Part shown: piece by piece, positions 29,117 through 38,409 of the stretch
How the letters are laid out: each line of letters starts with the position of its first letter
Position numbering within the stretch: position 1 is the first letter of the stretch
NCBI RefSeq assembly: GCF_015390235.1
Contig: NZ_VUOH01000001.1
Span: 1,044,530-1,108,529, forward strand
DNA length: 64,000 nucleotides
Direction of reading: 5' to 3'
From: Quadrisphaera sp. INWT6
Lineage (GTDB): Bacteria > Actinomycetota > Actinomycetes > Actinomycetales > Quadrisphaeraceae
The notes under the pieces: generated by a model
What the model was told of the DNA's origin: nothing
The model's database searches: none
The model's input: the letters and a program-made list of their open reading frames with translations, nothing else
Made by a program: the position numbers and the translations under genes

Positions 29117-30994
29117 GTGAGCATCGAGGGGACCGCCTGGAGCGTCCTGTACAAGTCGGCCTACGGCCAGCAGGACCAGCGCCCCTTCTCCCGCGAGACC
29201 CTCCGCCGGGTCATGGCCTTCGCCCGCCCCCACCGCGCGCGCATCCTGCGCTTCCTCGTGGTGGGGGTGGTGCTCGCCGTGCTGACGGTCGCCACGCCGC
29301 TGCTCGCGGGCCGGGTGGTGCAGGCCATCACCGACGGCGCCGCCCCCTCCGTGGTGGTGGGCCTGGCGGCGCTCATCGCGCTGATCGCCGTCCTGGAGGC
29401 GGGGGCGAGCATGCTCAGCCGCTGGCTCTCGGCCAACCTCGGCGAGTCGGTCATCCTCGACCTGCGCACCACCGTCTACGACCACGTGCAGCGCATGCCT
29501 GTCGCCTTCTTCACCCGCACCCGCACCGGTGCGCTCGTCAGCCGGCTCAACAGCGACGTGATGGGCGCGCAGCGGGCCTTCAGCGACACGCTCGTCGGCA
29601 TCGTCTCCAACACGGTCACGCTGCTGCTGACGCTCGGGGTGATGCTCGCCCTGTCGTGGCCGATCACCCTGCTCAGCCTCGTGCTGCTGCCGCTGTTCCT
29701 GCTGCCCGCGCGGCGGGTGGGGCGGCGCCTGGCCGGGCTGCAGCGCGAGGCCGCCGGCCACAACGCCGCCATGACCGACCAGACCACGGAGAGGTTCTCC
29801 GCCGCGGGCGCCACGCTGGTCAAGCTCATGGGAGACCCGGCCCGGGAGTCCGCCGAGTACGCCGGCCGCGCCGAGCGGGTCCGCGACATCGGCGTCCGCA
29901 CCGCGATGGTGTCGTACTCCTTCGTCACCGCCCTGGTGCTCGTCTCGGCCCTCGCGCTGGCGCTGGTCTACGGCCTGGGCGGCTTCCTGGCCCTGCGCGG
30001 GACCCTCGAGGCCGGCACCGTGGTCAGCCTCGCGCTCCTGCTCACGCGGCTCTACTCCCCGCTCACGGCCCTGGCCAGCGCGCGGCTCGACATCATGCAG
30101 GCGCTCGTGAGCTTCGAGCGCGTCTTCGAGGTGCTCGACCTCGAGCCCCTGGTGCGCGAGCGCCCCGACCCGGTCCCGCTGCCCGAGGGCCCGCTCACCG
30201 TGGAGCTCGACCGGGTCTGCTTCTCCTACCCCTCCGCCGAGCAGGTCTCCCTGGCCTCCCTCGAGGACGTCGCCGTCCTCGACCCGCGCGGCGGCACCCA
30301 GGTGCTCCACGGCGTCTCCTTCCGCGCCGAGCCCGGCCAGGTCGTCGCCCTCGTCGGCTCCTCGGGCGCGGGCAAGTCGACGACGGCGTCGCTGCTGCCC
30401 CGCCTGTACGACGTCGACACCGGCGCGGTGCGCCTCGGCGGCGTCGACGTGCGCGACCTGTCCTTCGCCGACCTGCGCTCCGCCGTCGGCGTCGTCACGC
30501 AGGACGGCCACCTCTTCCACGAGACGCTGCGCTCCAACCTGCTCCTCGCAGCGCCGGGGGCCAGCGACGCCGACGTCTGGTCGGCGCTGGAGCGGGCCCG
30601 GCTCCGCGACGTCGTCGAGGCGCTGCCCGACGGCCTCGACACCGTCGTGGGGGAGCGCGGCTACCGCCTCTCCGGCGGGGAGCGCCAGCGCCTCACCATC
30701 GCCCGGCTGCTCCTGGCCTCCCCGCGCGTGGTCGTGCTCGACGAGGCCACCGCCCACCTCGACTCCACCTCCGAGGCCGCCGTCCAGGCCGCTCTCGGCG
30801 AGGCGCTCGCGGGCAGGACGGCCCTCGTGATCGCCCACCGCCTCTCGACCGTGCGGCAGGCCGACCTGATCCTCGTGGTCGAGGGCGGCCGCGTCGTCGA
30901 GCGCGGCACCCACACCGAGCTGCTGGCCGCCGGTGGCCGGTACGCCGAGCTGCACCGCACCCAGTTCGCCGACGAGGAGCCCACCCGTGCCTGA
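29117..30994 (+). CDS. ABC exporter, fused membrane and ATPase domains
   Basis: A 625-residue half-transporter: six membrane helices at residues ~30-330, then an ATPase with Walker A GSSGAGKST (~414-422), Q-loop GVVTQDGHLF, signature LSGGERQR (~518), Walker B VVVLDEATAHLDS and H-loop VIAHRLSTV. The membrane domain has HVQRMPVAFFTRTRTGALVS, usual for type IV exporters such as MsbA-like proteins. An insertion ahead of Walker A (SLASLEDVAVLDPRGGTQVL) lengthens the A-loop region. It probably works as a homodimer that exports lipids or drugs; substrate unknown. GTG at 29117. Confidence 0.9.
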   Translation: MSIEGTAWSVLYKSAYGQQDQRPFSRETLRRVMAFARPHRARILRFLVVGVVLAVLTVATPLLAGRVVQAITDGAAPSVVVGLAALIALIAVLEAGASMLSRWLSANLGESVILDLRTTVYDHVQRMPVAFFTRTRTGALVSRLNSDVMGAQRAFSDTLVGIVSNTVTLLLTLGVMLALSWPITLLSLVLLPLFLLPARRVGRRLAGLQREAAGHNAAMTDQTTERFSAAGATLVKLMGDPARESAEYAGRAERVRDIGVRTAMVSYSFVTALVLVSALALALVYGLGGFLALRGTLEAGTVVSLALLLTRLYSPLTALASARLDIMQALVSFERVFEVLDLEPLVRERPDPVPLPEGPLTVELDRVCFSYPSAEQVSLASLEDVAVLDPRGGTQVLHGVSFRAEPGQVVALVGSSGAGKSTTASLLPRLYDVDTGAVRLGGVDVRDLSFADLRSAVGVVTQDGHLFHETLRSNLLLAAPGASDADVWSALERARLRDVVEALPDGLDTVVGERGYRLSGGERQRLTIARLLLASPRVVVLDEATAHLDSTSEAAVQAALGEALAGRTALVIAHRLSTVRQADLILVVEGGRVVERGTHTELLAAGGRYAELHRTQFADEEPTRA

Positions 30995-32171
30995 GGCCTT
31001 CCCGGCGGTGCCCGCGCCCGTCGCCGACCTGACCCCCGACGACGTCGCGCGCCTGCGCCTGGTCTCGCAGAGGCTCGTCGCCCCGCCCGGACCCGGCGGG
31101 GGCGCCGGGCTGCCCGAGGACCCCGCCGCAGCCGTCGCGCACCTGCTCGCCGTCCAGGGGCAGGACCTGCCCGCCTCGCTGGTCGCCGTGGCCAGCCGCA
31201 CGCCGGAGCGCGACGCCGACGCGGTGCGGGCCGCGCTCGACGACGGCGCGGTGGTGCGCACCTGGCCGATGCGCGGCACCCTGCACCTGCTGGCCGCGCA
31301 GGACGCCGCGTGGATGACGCGCCTGCTCGGGCCGCGCGCCGCACGAGCGGCGTCCAAGCGCTGGCTCGACGCCGGCCTCGACGACGCCGCCTTCGACCGC
31401 GCCAGCGCCGTCGCCGCCGAGCGGCTGGCCGGCGGGCCCGCCAGCCGCGACGCCCTCGGCGAGGCGTGGACCGCCGCGGGCTTCGAGCCCGGGACCGCGA
31501 CGACGTACCGCCTGCTCAACGGGCTGGCCACCCGCGGCGAGCTGGTCCTCGGCCCGACGCAGGGCACCGGCGGCCCGGGGGGCCGGTTCGAGCAGCTCGT
31601 CGCCCTGGCCAGCACCTGGCTGCCCGAGGGCTCACGGCCCGGTGACTATGCGAGCGACGACCCAGACGACGTGCTGCTCGCCGACCTCGCCGGGCGGTAC
31701 GCCGCCGGCCACGGCCCCGTCTCGGTGGCCGACCTCGTCCGGTGGACCTACCAGACCGCCGGCGTCGCCAAGGGGGCCCTGGCCGCCGCGGCGGCGCGGG
31801 GCCGGCTGGTGACCGTGACCTGCGAGGGGCGCACCCTCGTCGGCGGTCCCGAGCTGGCCGGGCTGGTGGCCGACCTCGACGCCGTGCGCGAGCGCACCGC
31901 GGAGGTGCTGCTGCTGGCCGCCTTCGACGAGGTCGTCCTCGGGTACGCCGACCGCAGCGCCGTGCTCGACCCGGCGCACGAGGTGCTCGTCGTGCCCGGG
32001 GGCAACGGGGTGTTCAGGCCGGTCGTCGTGGCCGACGGGCGCGCGGTCGGCACCTGGGCGCGGACCGGCCGCCACCGCGACCAGCTGGCCGTCGAGCCCT
32101 TCGGCGACCTCGCCCCCGGGGTCCTCGACGCCGCGCACGAGGCGTTCTCGCGGCTGCCGCTACCGGAGTGA
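30987..32171 (+). CDS. Winged-helix DNA-binding domain-containing protein (HTH_42/YcaQ-like family)
   Basis: A 394-residue protein of the winged-helix family that includes AlkZ/YcaQ DNA glycosylases and AlkX. Visible family marks are VAHLLAVQGQDLPASLVAVA, RTWPMRGTLHLLAAQDAAWM, DLVRWTYQTAGVAKGAL and LLAAFDEVVLGYADRSAVLD. The pattern fits the actinobacterial branch, many of which lack a proven glycosylase activity; I do not see the Q-x-Q motif with certainty beyond VQGQD. GTG at 30987 overlaps the exporter stop by 8 bases, so the two are coupled. Confidence 0.8.
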   Translation: MPEAFPAVPAPVADLTPDDVARLRLVSQRLVAPPGPGGGAGLPEDPAAAVAHLLAVQGQDLPASLVAVASRTPERDADAVRAALDDGAVVRTWPMRGTLHLLAAQDAAWMTRLLGPRAARAASKRWLDAGLDDAAFDRASAVAAERLAGGPASRDALGEAWTAAGFEPGTATTYRLLNGLATRGELVLGPTQGTGGPGGRFEQLVALASTWLPEGSRPGDYASDDPDDVLLADLAGRYAAGHGPVSVADLVRWTYQTAGVAKGALAAAAARGRLVTVTCEGRTLVGGPELAGLVADLDAVRERTAEVLLLAAFDEVVLGYADRSAVLDPAHEVLVVPGGNGVFRPVVVADGRAVGTWARTGRHRDQLAVEPFGDLAPGVLDAAHEAFSRLPLPE

Positions 32172-32195
32172 CCGGCCCGGTGCCGCGCGCGGGCG

Positions 32196-33623
32196 TCAGC
32201 GGGGCAGCCACTCCGCGGCGGTGCGCACCGGCCCCGACGCCCACGGCGCGGCCCCCAGGGGCCGCACCACGGTGAGGGCGCCGTCGGGCGAGGGCACCTC
32301 GACCAGGTAGCGCTCGGCCTGCGGGGCCTCGGCCGGCGGCGGCTGGGGCGCGTCGGAGGCGGAGACGACGGCGTTGGCCAGCAGCCAGCGCGCCTGGGCC
32401 GCCAGGGAGGTGCTGGCGTGCCACGTGCCGCCGTCGCGGCGCAGGGCGAGCGCGCGCAGCACCGCGGCGGCCAGCAGCTGGCCCGCGGCGTGGTCGAGCG
32501 CCTGCACCGGCAGGGCCCCGGGCCGCCCGTCGGCGCCACCGGACATCACCGCCACTCCTGAGGCGGCCTGCACCAGGGAGTCGAAGCCGCGGCGGTGGGC
32601 CCAGGGCCCCTGCTCGCCCCACGCCGACAGCGAGGCCACCACCAGATGGGGGTGGCGCTCGGCGAGGGACGCCTCGTCGAGGCCGTGCCGCGCCAGCGCT
32701 CCGGGCCGGTAGCCGTGCACCAGCACGTCGGCGCCGGCCAGCAGCTCCTCCAGGCAGGCCCGCCCCGCGGGAGCGGCCAGGTCGAGCTCGCAGCACCGCT
32801 TGCCCGGGCCCGTCTCGAGCCACTGCTCCGGCAGCTCGGGCAGGTGGGGCGGGTCGACGCGCAGCACGTCGGCGCCGTGGGCCGCCAGGGCCCGCGTGGC
32901 CGTGGGCCCGGCGATGACCCGGGTCAGGTCGAGCACCCGGGCGCCCTCGACGCCCTCAGCCCCCGACCCGACCCCCGACCCGGCCCCCGACCCGGCCCCG
33001 CCGCGGGCCCGCTGCGCCGCGCCGTCGCCGACCCGGCGCAGCGACACCAGCGGCGACCGCGCCACGGCGGCACCCATCGGGGTGGCCGACCACTCCTGCG
33101 GCGTGCGGACCGCCACGGCCAGCCCGCCCGCGGCGGTGACGACCTCCTCGACGTCGAGGGCGGACCGCTCGGCCAGGGCCGCAGCGAGCCGCGGGGAGGT
33201 CGCCTCGTCACCACCGCCGGCGTCCAGGCCCAGGGCCGCCAGCAGCGCCGCGCGGTGGTGGGGGTAGTTGGCGTGCGTGCGCACCCAGCCGTCGCTGGTG
33301 GGCCAGGCCCGCGACAGGGGCGCGAAGCCGCCGGCCCGGGGGACGCCGTCGACGCGCAGGTGCCGCTCGCTGCCGAACTCCACGCCGACGTGGGCGGCGT
33401 CGAGGTGGAGGTACTGGTCCGCCAGCTCGCCGGGGGCTCCCCGTGAGCGCAGCTCCCGGGCGGCCAGGAGGTGCGCCACCGCCGTCCCGACGGCCAGCTG
33501 GCCGACGGGCAGCGGACCGCCCAGCCCGGCGCTGCCGCGGGCCCGGACGCGGTCGACCGCGTCCGGGGCTCCGAGGAGCTCGGCCCAGACCTGCGCCAGC
33601 AGAGGGACGGCCACGCACGACAT
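32196..33623 (-). CDS. CoA transferase (CaiB/BaiF, family III), permuted two-part architecture
   Basis: A 475-residue protein. The classic family III start (EGARVLDLTRVIAGPTATRALAAHGADVLRVD) appears only at residue ~235, after a first half that contains a C-terminal-like segment (HLRVDGVPRAGGFAPLSRAW, TSDGWVRTHANYPHHRAAL). The halves are joined by a Gly/Ser/Ala linker (GAGSGAGSGVGSGAEG). Later marks: GPGKRCCELDLAAPAGRACL, LVHGYRPGALARHGLDE, SLSAWGEQGPWAHRRGFDSL. It probably moves CoA between organic acids; the substrate is unknown. ATG at 33623 fits the family start. Confidence 0.8.
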   Translation of the reverse strand: MSCVAVPLLAQVWAELLGAPDAVDRVRARGSAGLGGPLPVGQLAVGTAVAHLLAARELRSRGAPGELADQYLHLDAAHVGVEFGSERHLRVDGVPRAGGFAPLSRAWPTSDGWVRTHANYPHHRAALLAALGLDAGGGDEATSPRLAAALAERSALDVEEVVTAAGGLAVAVRTPQEWSATPMGAAVARSPLVSLRRVGDGAAQRARGGAGSGAGSGVGSGAEGVEGARVLDLTRVIAGPTATRALAAHGADVLRVDPPHLPELPEQWLETGPGKRCCELDLAAPAGRACLEELLAGADVLVHGYRPGALARHGLDEASLAERHPHLVVASLSAWGEQGPWAHRRGFDSLVQAASGVAVMSGGADGRPGALPVQALDHAAGQLLAAAVLRALALRRDGGTWHASTSLAAQARWLLANAVVSASDAPQPPPAEAPQAERYLVEVPSPDGALTVVRPLGAAPWASGPVRTAAEWLPR

Positions 33624-33734
33624 CCTGACCCGCGCGAGCCGAGCCGGCCAGCGACGCCGGGGCAGCCCGCACGAACGGGTGCCCGGGGCTCCTGGCTGCT
33701 CCAGGTGGGGGTGGGACCTGCCGAGACAGTCCTC

Positions 33735-34792
33735 GTGGACGCCTTCGCCCCCCGCCGCCCCGAGGAAGCAGCCCGGTGGTTGTCGGTGCTCGTCCTCCTC
33801 GCCGCGGTGCTGCTGGTCGTCGTCACGCCCCTGACCGCTGAGCTGAGCCCCCTCGTGCTCGCCGTCACCGCCGCCTGCGCGGCCTTCTGCGTCGGGCTGG
33901 TGGTGCTGGTGCGCCGCGGCTGGCGCCCCGGCGCGCTGCCCTGGCTGCTCTGCATGCTGGGGTCGTCGGGCCTCATCCTCGCCAGCAACCTCGTCACCCG
34001 GGACGCGTCCGCTGCCGGGCAGCTCTACTTCCTGCTGCCCGCGGTGGCCTCCGCGGCGCAGCTGCGCCCCCTGGGCGCGTGGCTGGTGGCCGGAGCCTGC
34101 TCCGCCGCCGAGCTGGTGCTCGTCCTGTCGCTGCTGGAGCCCCCGGCGTCCCTCGTGGACTGGGCGAGCCTGACGGTGTTCACGGCCATCTTCGTGGCGC
34201 TGCTCAGCCGCGCCGCGGACCGCCAGGAGGCCCTCCTGGAGGTCCTGCGCCGGCAGGCCGCGATCGACCCGGTGACGGGGCTCCTCACCCGCCGCGTGCT
34301 CGACGAGGCCCTCAGCACGGCTCTGCGCTCCGGGGCGGACCCGACAGCTCCGTGCCCGGGCACGGTGCTGATCATCGCCGACCTCGACCACTTCAAGAGC
34401 GTCAACGACGCCACGGCCACCCGGTGGGCGACGCCGCGCTCTCGCACGTGGGGCGCCTGCTGGTGGGAGCCGCCGGGGCGGAGGCCGTGGTGAGCCGCCT
34501 CGGCGGTGACGAGCTGGCGGTCCTGCTGCCGGGCGCCACCCCGCTGACCGGTCTGCTGTGCAGCGAGCGCGCCGTCGAGGCCGTGCGCTCCACGCCGCTC
34601 GAGCTCCCCGACGGCGGGACGCTGTCCCTGACGGTCAGCATCGGCGTGGCCCACAGCCCGGTCGACGCCCCCGACGTCGAGTCGCTGTACCGCGCTGCGG
34701 ACGCCGCGCTGTACGAGGCGAAGCGGGGCGGGCGCGACCAGGTGGCGGTGGCCGGCCGGACCGGCGGCCCGGTCCTCAGCCCGAGCTCCTAG
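33735..34792 (+). pseudogene. Membrane GGDEF-domain (diguanylate cyclase type) protein, frameshifted
   Basis: An N-terminal block of about six hydrophobic helices (residues ~15-160) is followed by the start of a GGDEF domain: DPVTGLLTRRVLDEALSTAL and LIIADLDHFKSVND. One C is missing near 34410 (GACCGCCAC expected), after which the frame ends within 30 codons; the rest (RHGHPVGDAALSHVGRLL, VSRLGGDELAVLLPG, SIGVAHSPVDAPDVESLYRA) continues in another frame to TAG 34790-34792. The signature is GGDEL rather than GGDEF. It would make c-di-GMP. The start is uncertain; GTG at 33705 is an alternative. Confidence 0.8.
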
Positions 34793-35706
34793 AGCGCGAC
34801 GGTGCCGCTGACCCCCACGACCGTGTCGCCGCCGACCCAGACCTGGCCTTCGGCGTCGCGCTCCACGCGCACCCGTCCGCGACGGCCCAGCGCCGTGCCC
34901 TGGGCAGCGGTGTAGCGACCGGGGAGCACGGCGGAGCCGTCACCGGCGAGCCGGTCGGAGCCCGGCGCGGTGAGCCACTGGCCCAGGCCGGCGTTGAGGC
35001 TGCCCGTGACCGGGTCCTCGTGCCAGGGCCCGTCGTCGCCGCCCTCGCGGGTGAAGGCCCGCACCTCGACCGCGGCCCCGTCGGGGCCGGTGCCGTCGGG
35101 GTGGGGCCCGACCAGCCCGACGTTCGCCGGGCCGCCCGCGCCCGGGCGGGGCGCCGCGGCGAGCACCGCGGCGGCGTCGCGGAGCCGGAGCCCGACCCAG
35201 CCGGGGCCGTTGTCGACCCAGGCGGCGTCGACCACGGCGTCGTCGTCGAGCCCGAGGGCGGCCGCGGCCGCCACGACGTCGGCGTGCCGGACGGGCCCGC
35301 TGCGCAGGAGCGGGGGAGCGGCGAAGGCGAGGAGCTCGCCCGTCCCGTCGGGCCCGGCGCCCCGGCGGACGCGCACGAGGCCGGCGCCGCACTCCTGGAC
35401 GACGACGCCCCCGGTGCGGGGCGCGCCCCCGGCGGCCAGCCAGGCCCGGGCGCTGCCGAGCGTCGGGTGCCCGGCGAAGGGCAGCTCGCGCCCGGGCGTG
35501 AGGATGCGCACCCGGTAGTCGGCCCCGCCCGCGGCGCCCTCGGCGGTGGGGGCGAGCAGGAAGGTCGTCTCCGCGAGCTGGGTCCAGCGGGCGAAGGCGC
35601 GCAGCGCGTCGTCGTCCAGCCCGTCGGCGTCGTGGACGACGGCGACGGCGTTGCCGTAGGAGAGGTCGGCCGTGAAGACGTCGACCTGGCTGAAGCGGCG
35701 GGCCAC
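34789..35706 (-). CDS. PhzF-family isomerase-like protein
   Basis: A 305-residue PhzF/YddE-type protein: FSQVDVFTADLSYGNAVAVV at the N-terminus, the catalytic Glu region QLAETTFLLAP, ELPFAGHPTLGSARAW, and EDPVTGSLNAGLGQWL near the end, all family hallmarks. Members isomerise or epimerise small metabolites; the substrate here is unknown. GTG at 35706 lies 5 bases after the stop of the upstream gene, so it is probably the second gene of a two-gene operon. Its TAG stop shares the four bases CTAG with the convergent GGDEF gene. Confidence 0.88.
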   Translation of the reverse strand: MARRFSQVDVFTADLSYGNAVAVVHDADGLDDDALRAFARWTQLAETTFLLAPTAEGAAGGADYRVRILTPGRELPFAGHPTLGSARAWLAAGGAPRTGGVVVQECGAGLVRVRRGAGPDGTGELLAFAAPPLLRSGPVRHADVVAAAAALGLDDDAVVDAAWVDNGPGWVGLRLRDAAAVLAAAPRPGAGGPANVGLVGPHPDGTGPDGAAVEVRAFTREGGDDGPWHEDPVTGSLNAGLGQWLTAPGSDRLAGDGSAVLPGRYTAAQGTALGRRGRVRVERDAEGQVWVGGDTVVGVSGTVAL

Positions 35707-35711
35707 CGCGC

Positions 35712-36134
35712 TCAGCGCCGCTCGAGCAGCAGCACGGGGATGACGCGCGGGGCGGCCTTGACCTCGTAGTCGGCGAAGCCCGGGGAGCGGCGCTTCTGCT
35801 CCTCCCACACCTCGTCGCGCTCGGCGCCGGTCAGCTCGCGCACCCGGACGGCGACCTCGGCGCCGCCGTGCTCGCCGCCCACCTCGACGGTGGTCTCGGG
35901 GGAGGCGAGCAGGTTGGCGTACCACTCGGGGTGCGTGGGGGCGCCGGCCTTGCTGGCGAAGACGGCGAAGCCGTCACCGACGGCCTGGTAGACGAGCGGG
36001 GCGACGAACTCGGCTCCGGTCTTCCGCCCGCGGTGGTGCACGAGGATCATCGGCGCCCCCTCGAACGGAGGGCCGACGCGGCCCCCGTTCTCGCGGAACT
36101 CCCGGATGACGCGCGTGTTGAAGTCCTCAGCCAC
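35712..36134 (-). CDS. Nitroreductase-family deazaflavin (F420)-dependent oxidoreductase, DDN type
   Basis: A 140-residue split-barrel protein. PMILVHHRGRKTGAEFVAPLVYQ is the conserved F420-binding region of the DDN/FDOR-B group, followed by FAVFASKAGAPTHPEWYANL and a C-terminal RSPGFADYEVKAAPRVIPVL. Relatives include mycobacterial Ddn, which reduces quinones and activates nitroimidazoles. The protein is full-length for the family. It is co-directional with the PhzF gene. Confidence 0.87.
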   Translation of the reverse strand: MAEDFNTRVIREFRENGGRVGPPFEGAPMILVHHRGRKTGAEFVAPLVYQAVGDGFAVFASKAGAPTHPEWYANLLASPETTVEVGGEHGGAEVAVRVRELTGAERDEVWEEQKRRSPGFADYEVKAAPRVIPVLLLERR

Positions 36135-36179
36135 GCGCCCAGCATGCCCCTGCCCGCCCCGGCACCGCCTGCGCCCCCC

Positions 36180-38306
36180 TCAGGCGGGGACCGAGGCGGC
36201 GCCGCGGGGCAGGAAGCGCTGACCGGTGACCCGCTCGGCCACGCCCGACCTGTCGAGCAGCGGCAGGATCCCGCCGAGGTGCGCCGGCCACCCGGCGCCC
36301 AGCTGCAGGCACAGGTCGATGTCGCGCGGGTCGGCGACGACGCCCTCGTCGAGCATCCGGCGGGCCTCGTCGGCGAGCACCGACAGCACCCGCTCCCGCA
36401 CCTGCTCGGCGCTCGAGGGCGAGTCCCCGAGCACGAGCAGCTCCTGCGCCTGCGGCGTCAGGGTGCGCGACCCGTCCTCGTAGACGCCGGGCAGCCCGGC
36501 CTCCACGATCCGGCGCAGGTTCTCCGAGACCGGGAACCGCTCCGGGAAGGCCTCGTGCAGCGACTCCGCGACGTGGAGCGCCACGGCGGGGCCCACGAGG
36601 CGCAGCAGCTCGAAGTTGCTCATGGGCAGGCCGAGGTCGTCGAGGGCGCGCTCGGCGACCTCGACCGGCGTCCCCTCGTCGACGACGACGCTGGCCTCGC
36701 TCATGAACCGCGTCAGCAGCCGGTTCACCACGAACGCGGGCGCGTCCTGCACGAGCACGCACGACTTGCGCAGCCCCTTGCCGACGGCGAAGGCCGTGGC
36801 GAGCGTCGCGTCGTCGGTGGGGGTCTCGCCCGTGGTCCGGACCACCTCCACCAGCGGCATCACGGCCACCGGGTTGAAGAAGTGGAACCCGACGAGGCGC
36901 TCGGGGTGCTCCAGCACGGACGCCATCGCGGTCACCGACAGCGAGGAGGTGTTGGTCATGAGGACGCAGTCCTCGCGCACCACGCGCTCGACGGCGCGGA
37001 ACACGTCCTGCTTGACGGACAGCTCCTCGAACACCGCCTCGATGACCAGGTCGGCGTCCCCGAACGCCTCCGCGGTGTCCGTGGTGCCGGAGACGTTCGC
37101 CGTGAGCCGCTGCGCCGCGCCGGGCGAGAGCCGACCCTTGGCGGCGAGCTTCGCGATCTCGCCGTGCACCCAGGCGACGCCCCTGGCGACGCGGGCCTCG
37201 TCGAGGTCGGTGAGCACGACGGGCACCTTCAGCTGGCGGGCGAAGACCAGCGCGAGCTGGCTCGCCATGAGTCCCGCGCCGACGACGCCGACCTTGCCGA
37301 CGGGCCGCGCCAGCTTCGAGCTGGGGGCGCCGGCGGGCTTCTTGGCGCGCCGCTGCACGAGGTCGAAGGAGTAGACCCCGGAGCGGAACTCGTCGGTGAG
37401 GATCAGCTCGGCCAGCGCGTCGTCCTCGGCGGCGAAGGCGGCGTCGCGCGCGCCCTCGGGGGCGTCCGGTCCGGAGTCGGTGCGGGCGCGGGCCAGCAGG
37501 TCCAGCGCCCGGTAGGGGGCCGGTGCAGCGCCGTGCAGCTTCGCGTCGACGGCTGCGCGCGCGGCGGCGAGCACGCCGTCCCACCGCTGCTGGTCGCGGT
37601 CGACCTCCGGCCGCTCGACGGTGGTCTCGCCGCTGACCACGCGGGCGGCCCACGCCAGGGACTCCTCGAGGAAGTCGGGGGAGTCGAGGACGACGTCGAC
37701 CAGGCCCAGCTCGCGGGCCTGCTGCGCCGTGAGCGTGCGCCCCTGCGCGAGCGGGTTGGCGACGACGACCTGCACGGCCTTCTCGACGCCGACCAGCGCC
37801 GGCACCAGGTGCGTGCCGCCCCACCCCGGGACGAGGCCGAGCGCCACCTCGGGCAGCCCGATGCCGCGGGCCGTCGACGACGCGGTGCGGTAGGTGCAGT
37901 GCAGCGCGACCTCGAAGCCGCCGCCGAGGGCAGGGCCGTTGACGAAGGCGAACGACGGCACGCCGAGCTCCCCGAGGCGGCGCAGCTGGGCGTGCCCCAG
38001 CTCCGCGATGCCGCGGGCCTGCCCCGGGGTGCTGATGCGGGCGACGTCCTTGAGGTCGGCGCCGACGGCGAAGACGAACGGCTTGCCGGTGATGGCGACG
38101 GCGACGCACGGCCCCTCGGCCACGAGGGCCTCGACCTCGTCGAGGGTGGCGCGCAGCTGCAGCAGCCCGGCGGGGCCGAGCGTGGTGGGCCGCGAGAAGT
38201 CGTCGGGGTCGTCGGGGGTGTTGTCCATGGTGATCAGCGCGATGGTGCCCGCGCTGGAGCCGCGCTTCGGGTCGAGCGGCACCTCCTGCCAGGGGAAGTG
38301 CGTCAC
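36180..38306 (-). CDS. fadB: 3-hydroxyacyl-CoA dehydrogenase/enoyl-CoA hydratase, FadB-type alpha subunit
   Basis: The 708-residue reading shown has an N-terminal crotonase domain (GADLKDVARISTPGQARGIA, GLVPGWGGTHLVPALVG) and a hydroxyacyl-CoA dehydrogenase domain with NAD motif VGVVGAGLMASQLALVFA near residue 330, EAVFEELSVKQDVF and GFHFFNPVAVMPLVEVV. It carries out hydration and oxidation in fatty-acid beta-oxidation with the thiolase next door. The true start may be GTG at 38413, overlapping the thiolase stop (GTGA), with a one-base deletion near 38355; the frame from there (VSEQTVQSQPERARLDSGG) fits a natural N-terminus and APEDLVDPAGGERV upstream of 38306 is also protein-like. Confidence 0.9.
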   Translation of the reverse strand: MTHFPWQEVPLDPKRGSSAGTIALITMDNTPDDPDDFSRPTTLGPAGLLQLRATLDEVEALVAEGPCVAVAITGKPFVFAVGADLKDVARISTPGQARGIAELGHAQLRRLGELGVPSFAFVNGPALGGGFEVALHCTYRTASSTARGIGLPEVALGLVPGWGGTHLVPALVGVEKAVQVVVANPLAQGRTLTAQQARELGLVDVVLDSPDFLEESLAWAARVVSGETTVERPEVDRDQQRWDGVLAAARAAVDAKLHGAAPAPYRALDLLARARTDSGPDAPEGARDAAFAAEDDALAELILTDEFRSGVYSFDLVQRRAKKPAGAPSSKLARPVGKVGVVGAGLMASQLALVFARQLKVPVVLTDLDEARVARGVAWVHGEIAKLAAKGRLSPGAAQRLTANVSGTTDTAEAFGDADLVIEAVFEELSVKQDVFRAVERVVREDCVLMTNTSSLSVTAMASVLEHPERLVGFHFFNPVAVMPLVEVVRTTGETPTDDATLATAFAVGKGLRKSCVLVQDAPAFVVNRLLTRFMSEASVVVDEGTPVEVAERALDDLGLPMSNFELLRLVGPAVALHVAESLHEAFPERFPVSENLRRIVEAGLPGVYEDGSRTLTPQAQELLVLGDSPSSAEQVRERVLSVLADEARRMLDEGVVADPRDIDLCLQLGAGWPAHLGGILPLLDRSGVAERVTGQRFLPRGAASVPA

Positions 38307-38409
38307 GCGCTCCCCGCCGGCGGGGTCGACGAGGTCCTCGGGCGCACCGCGCCCCCGCCGCCGCTGTCGAGGCGGGCCCGCTCGGGCTGGGACTGCACGG
38401 TCTGCTCGC

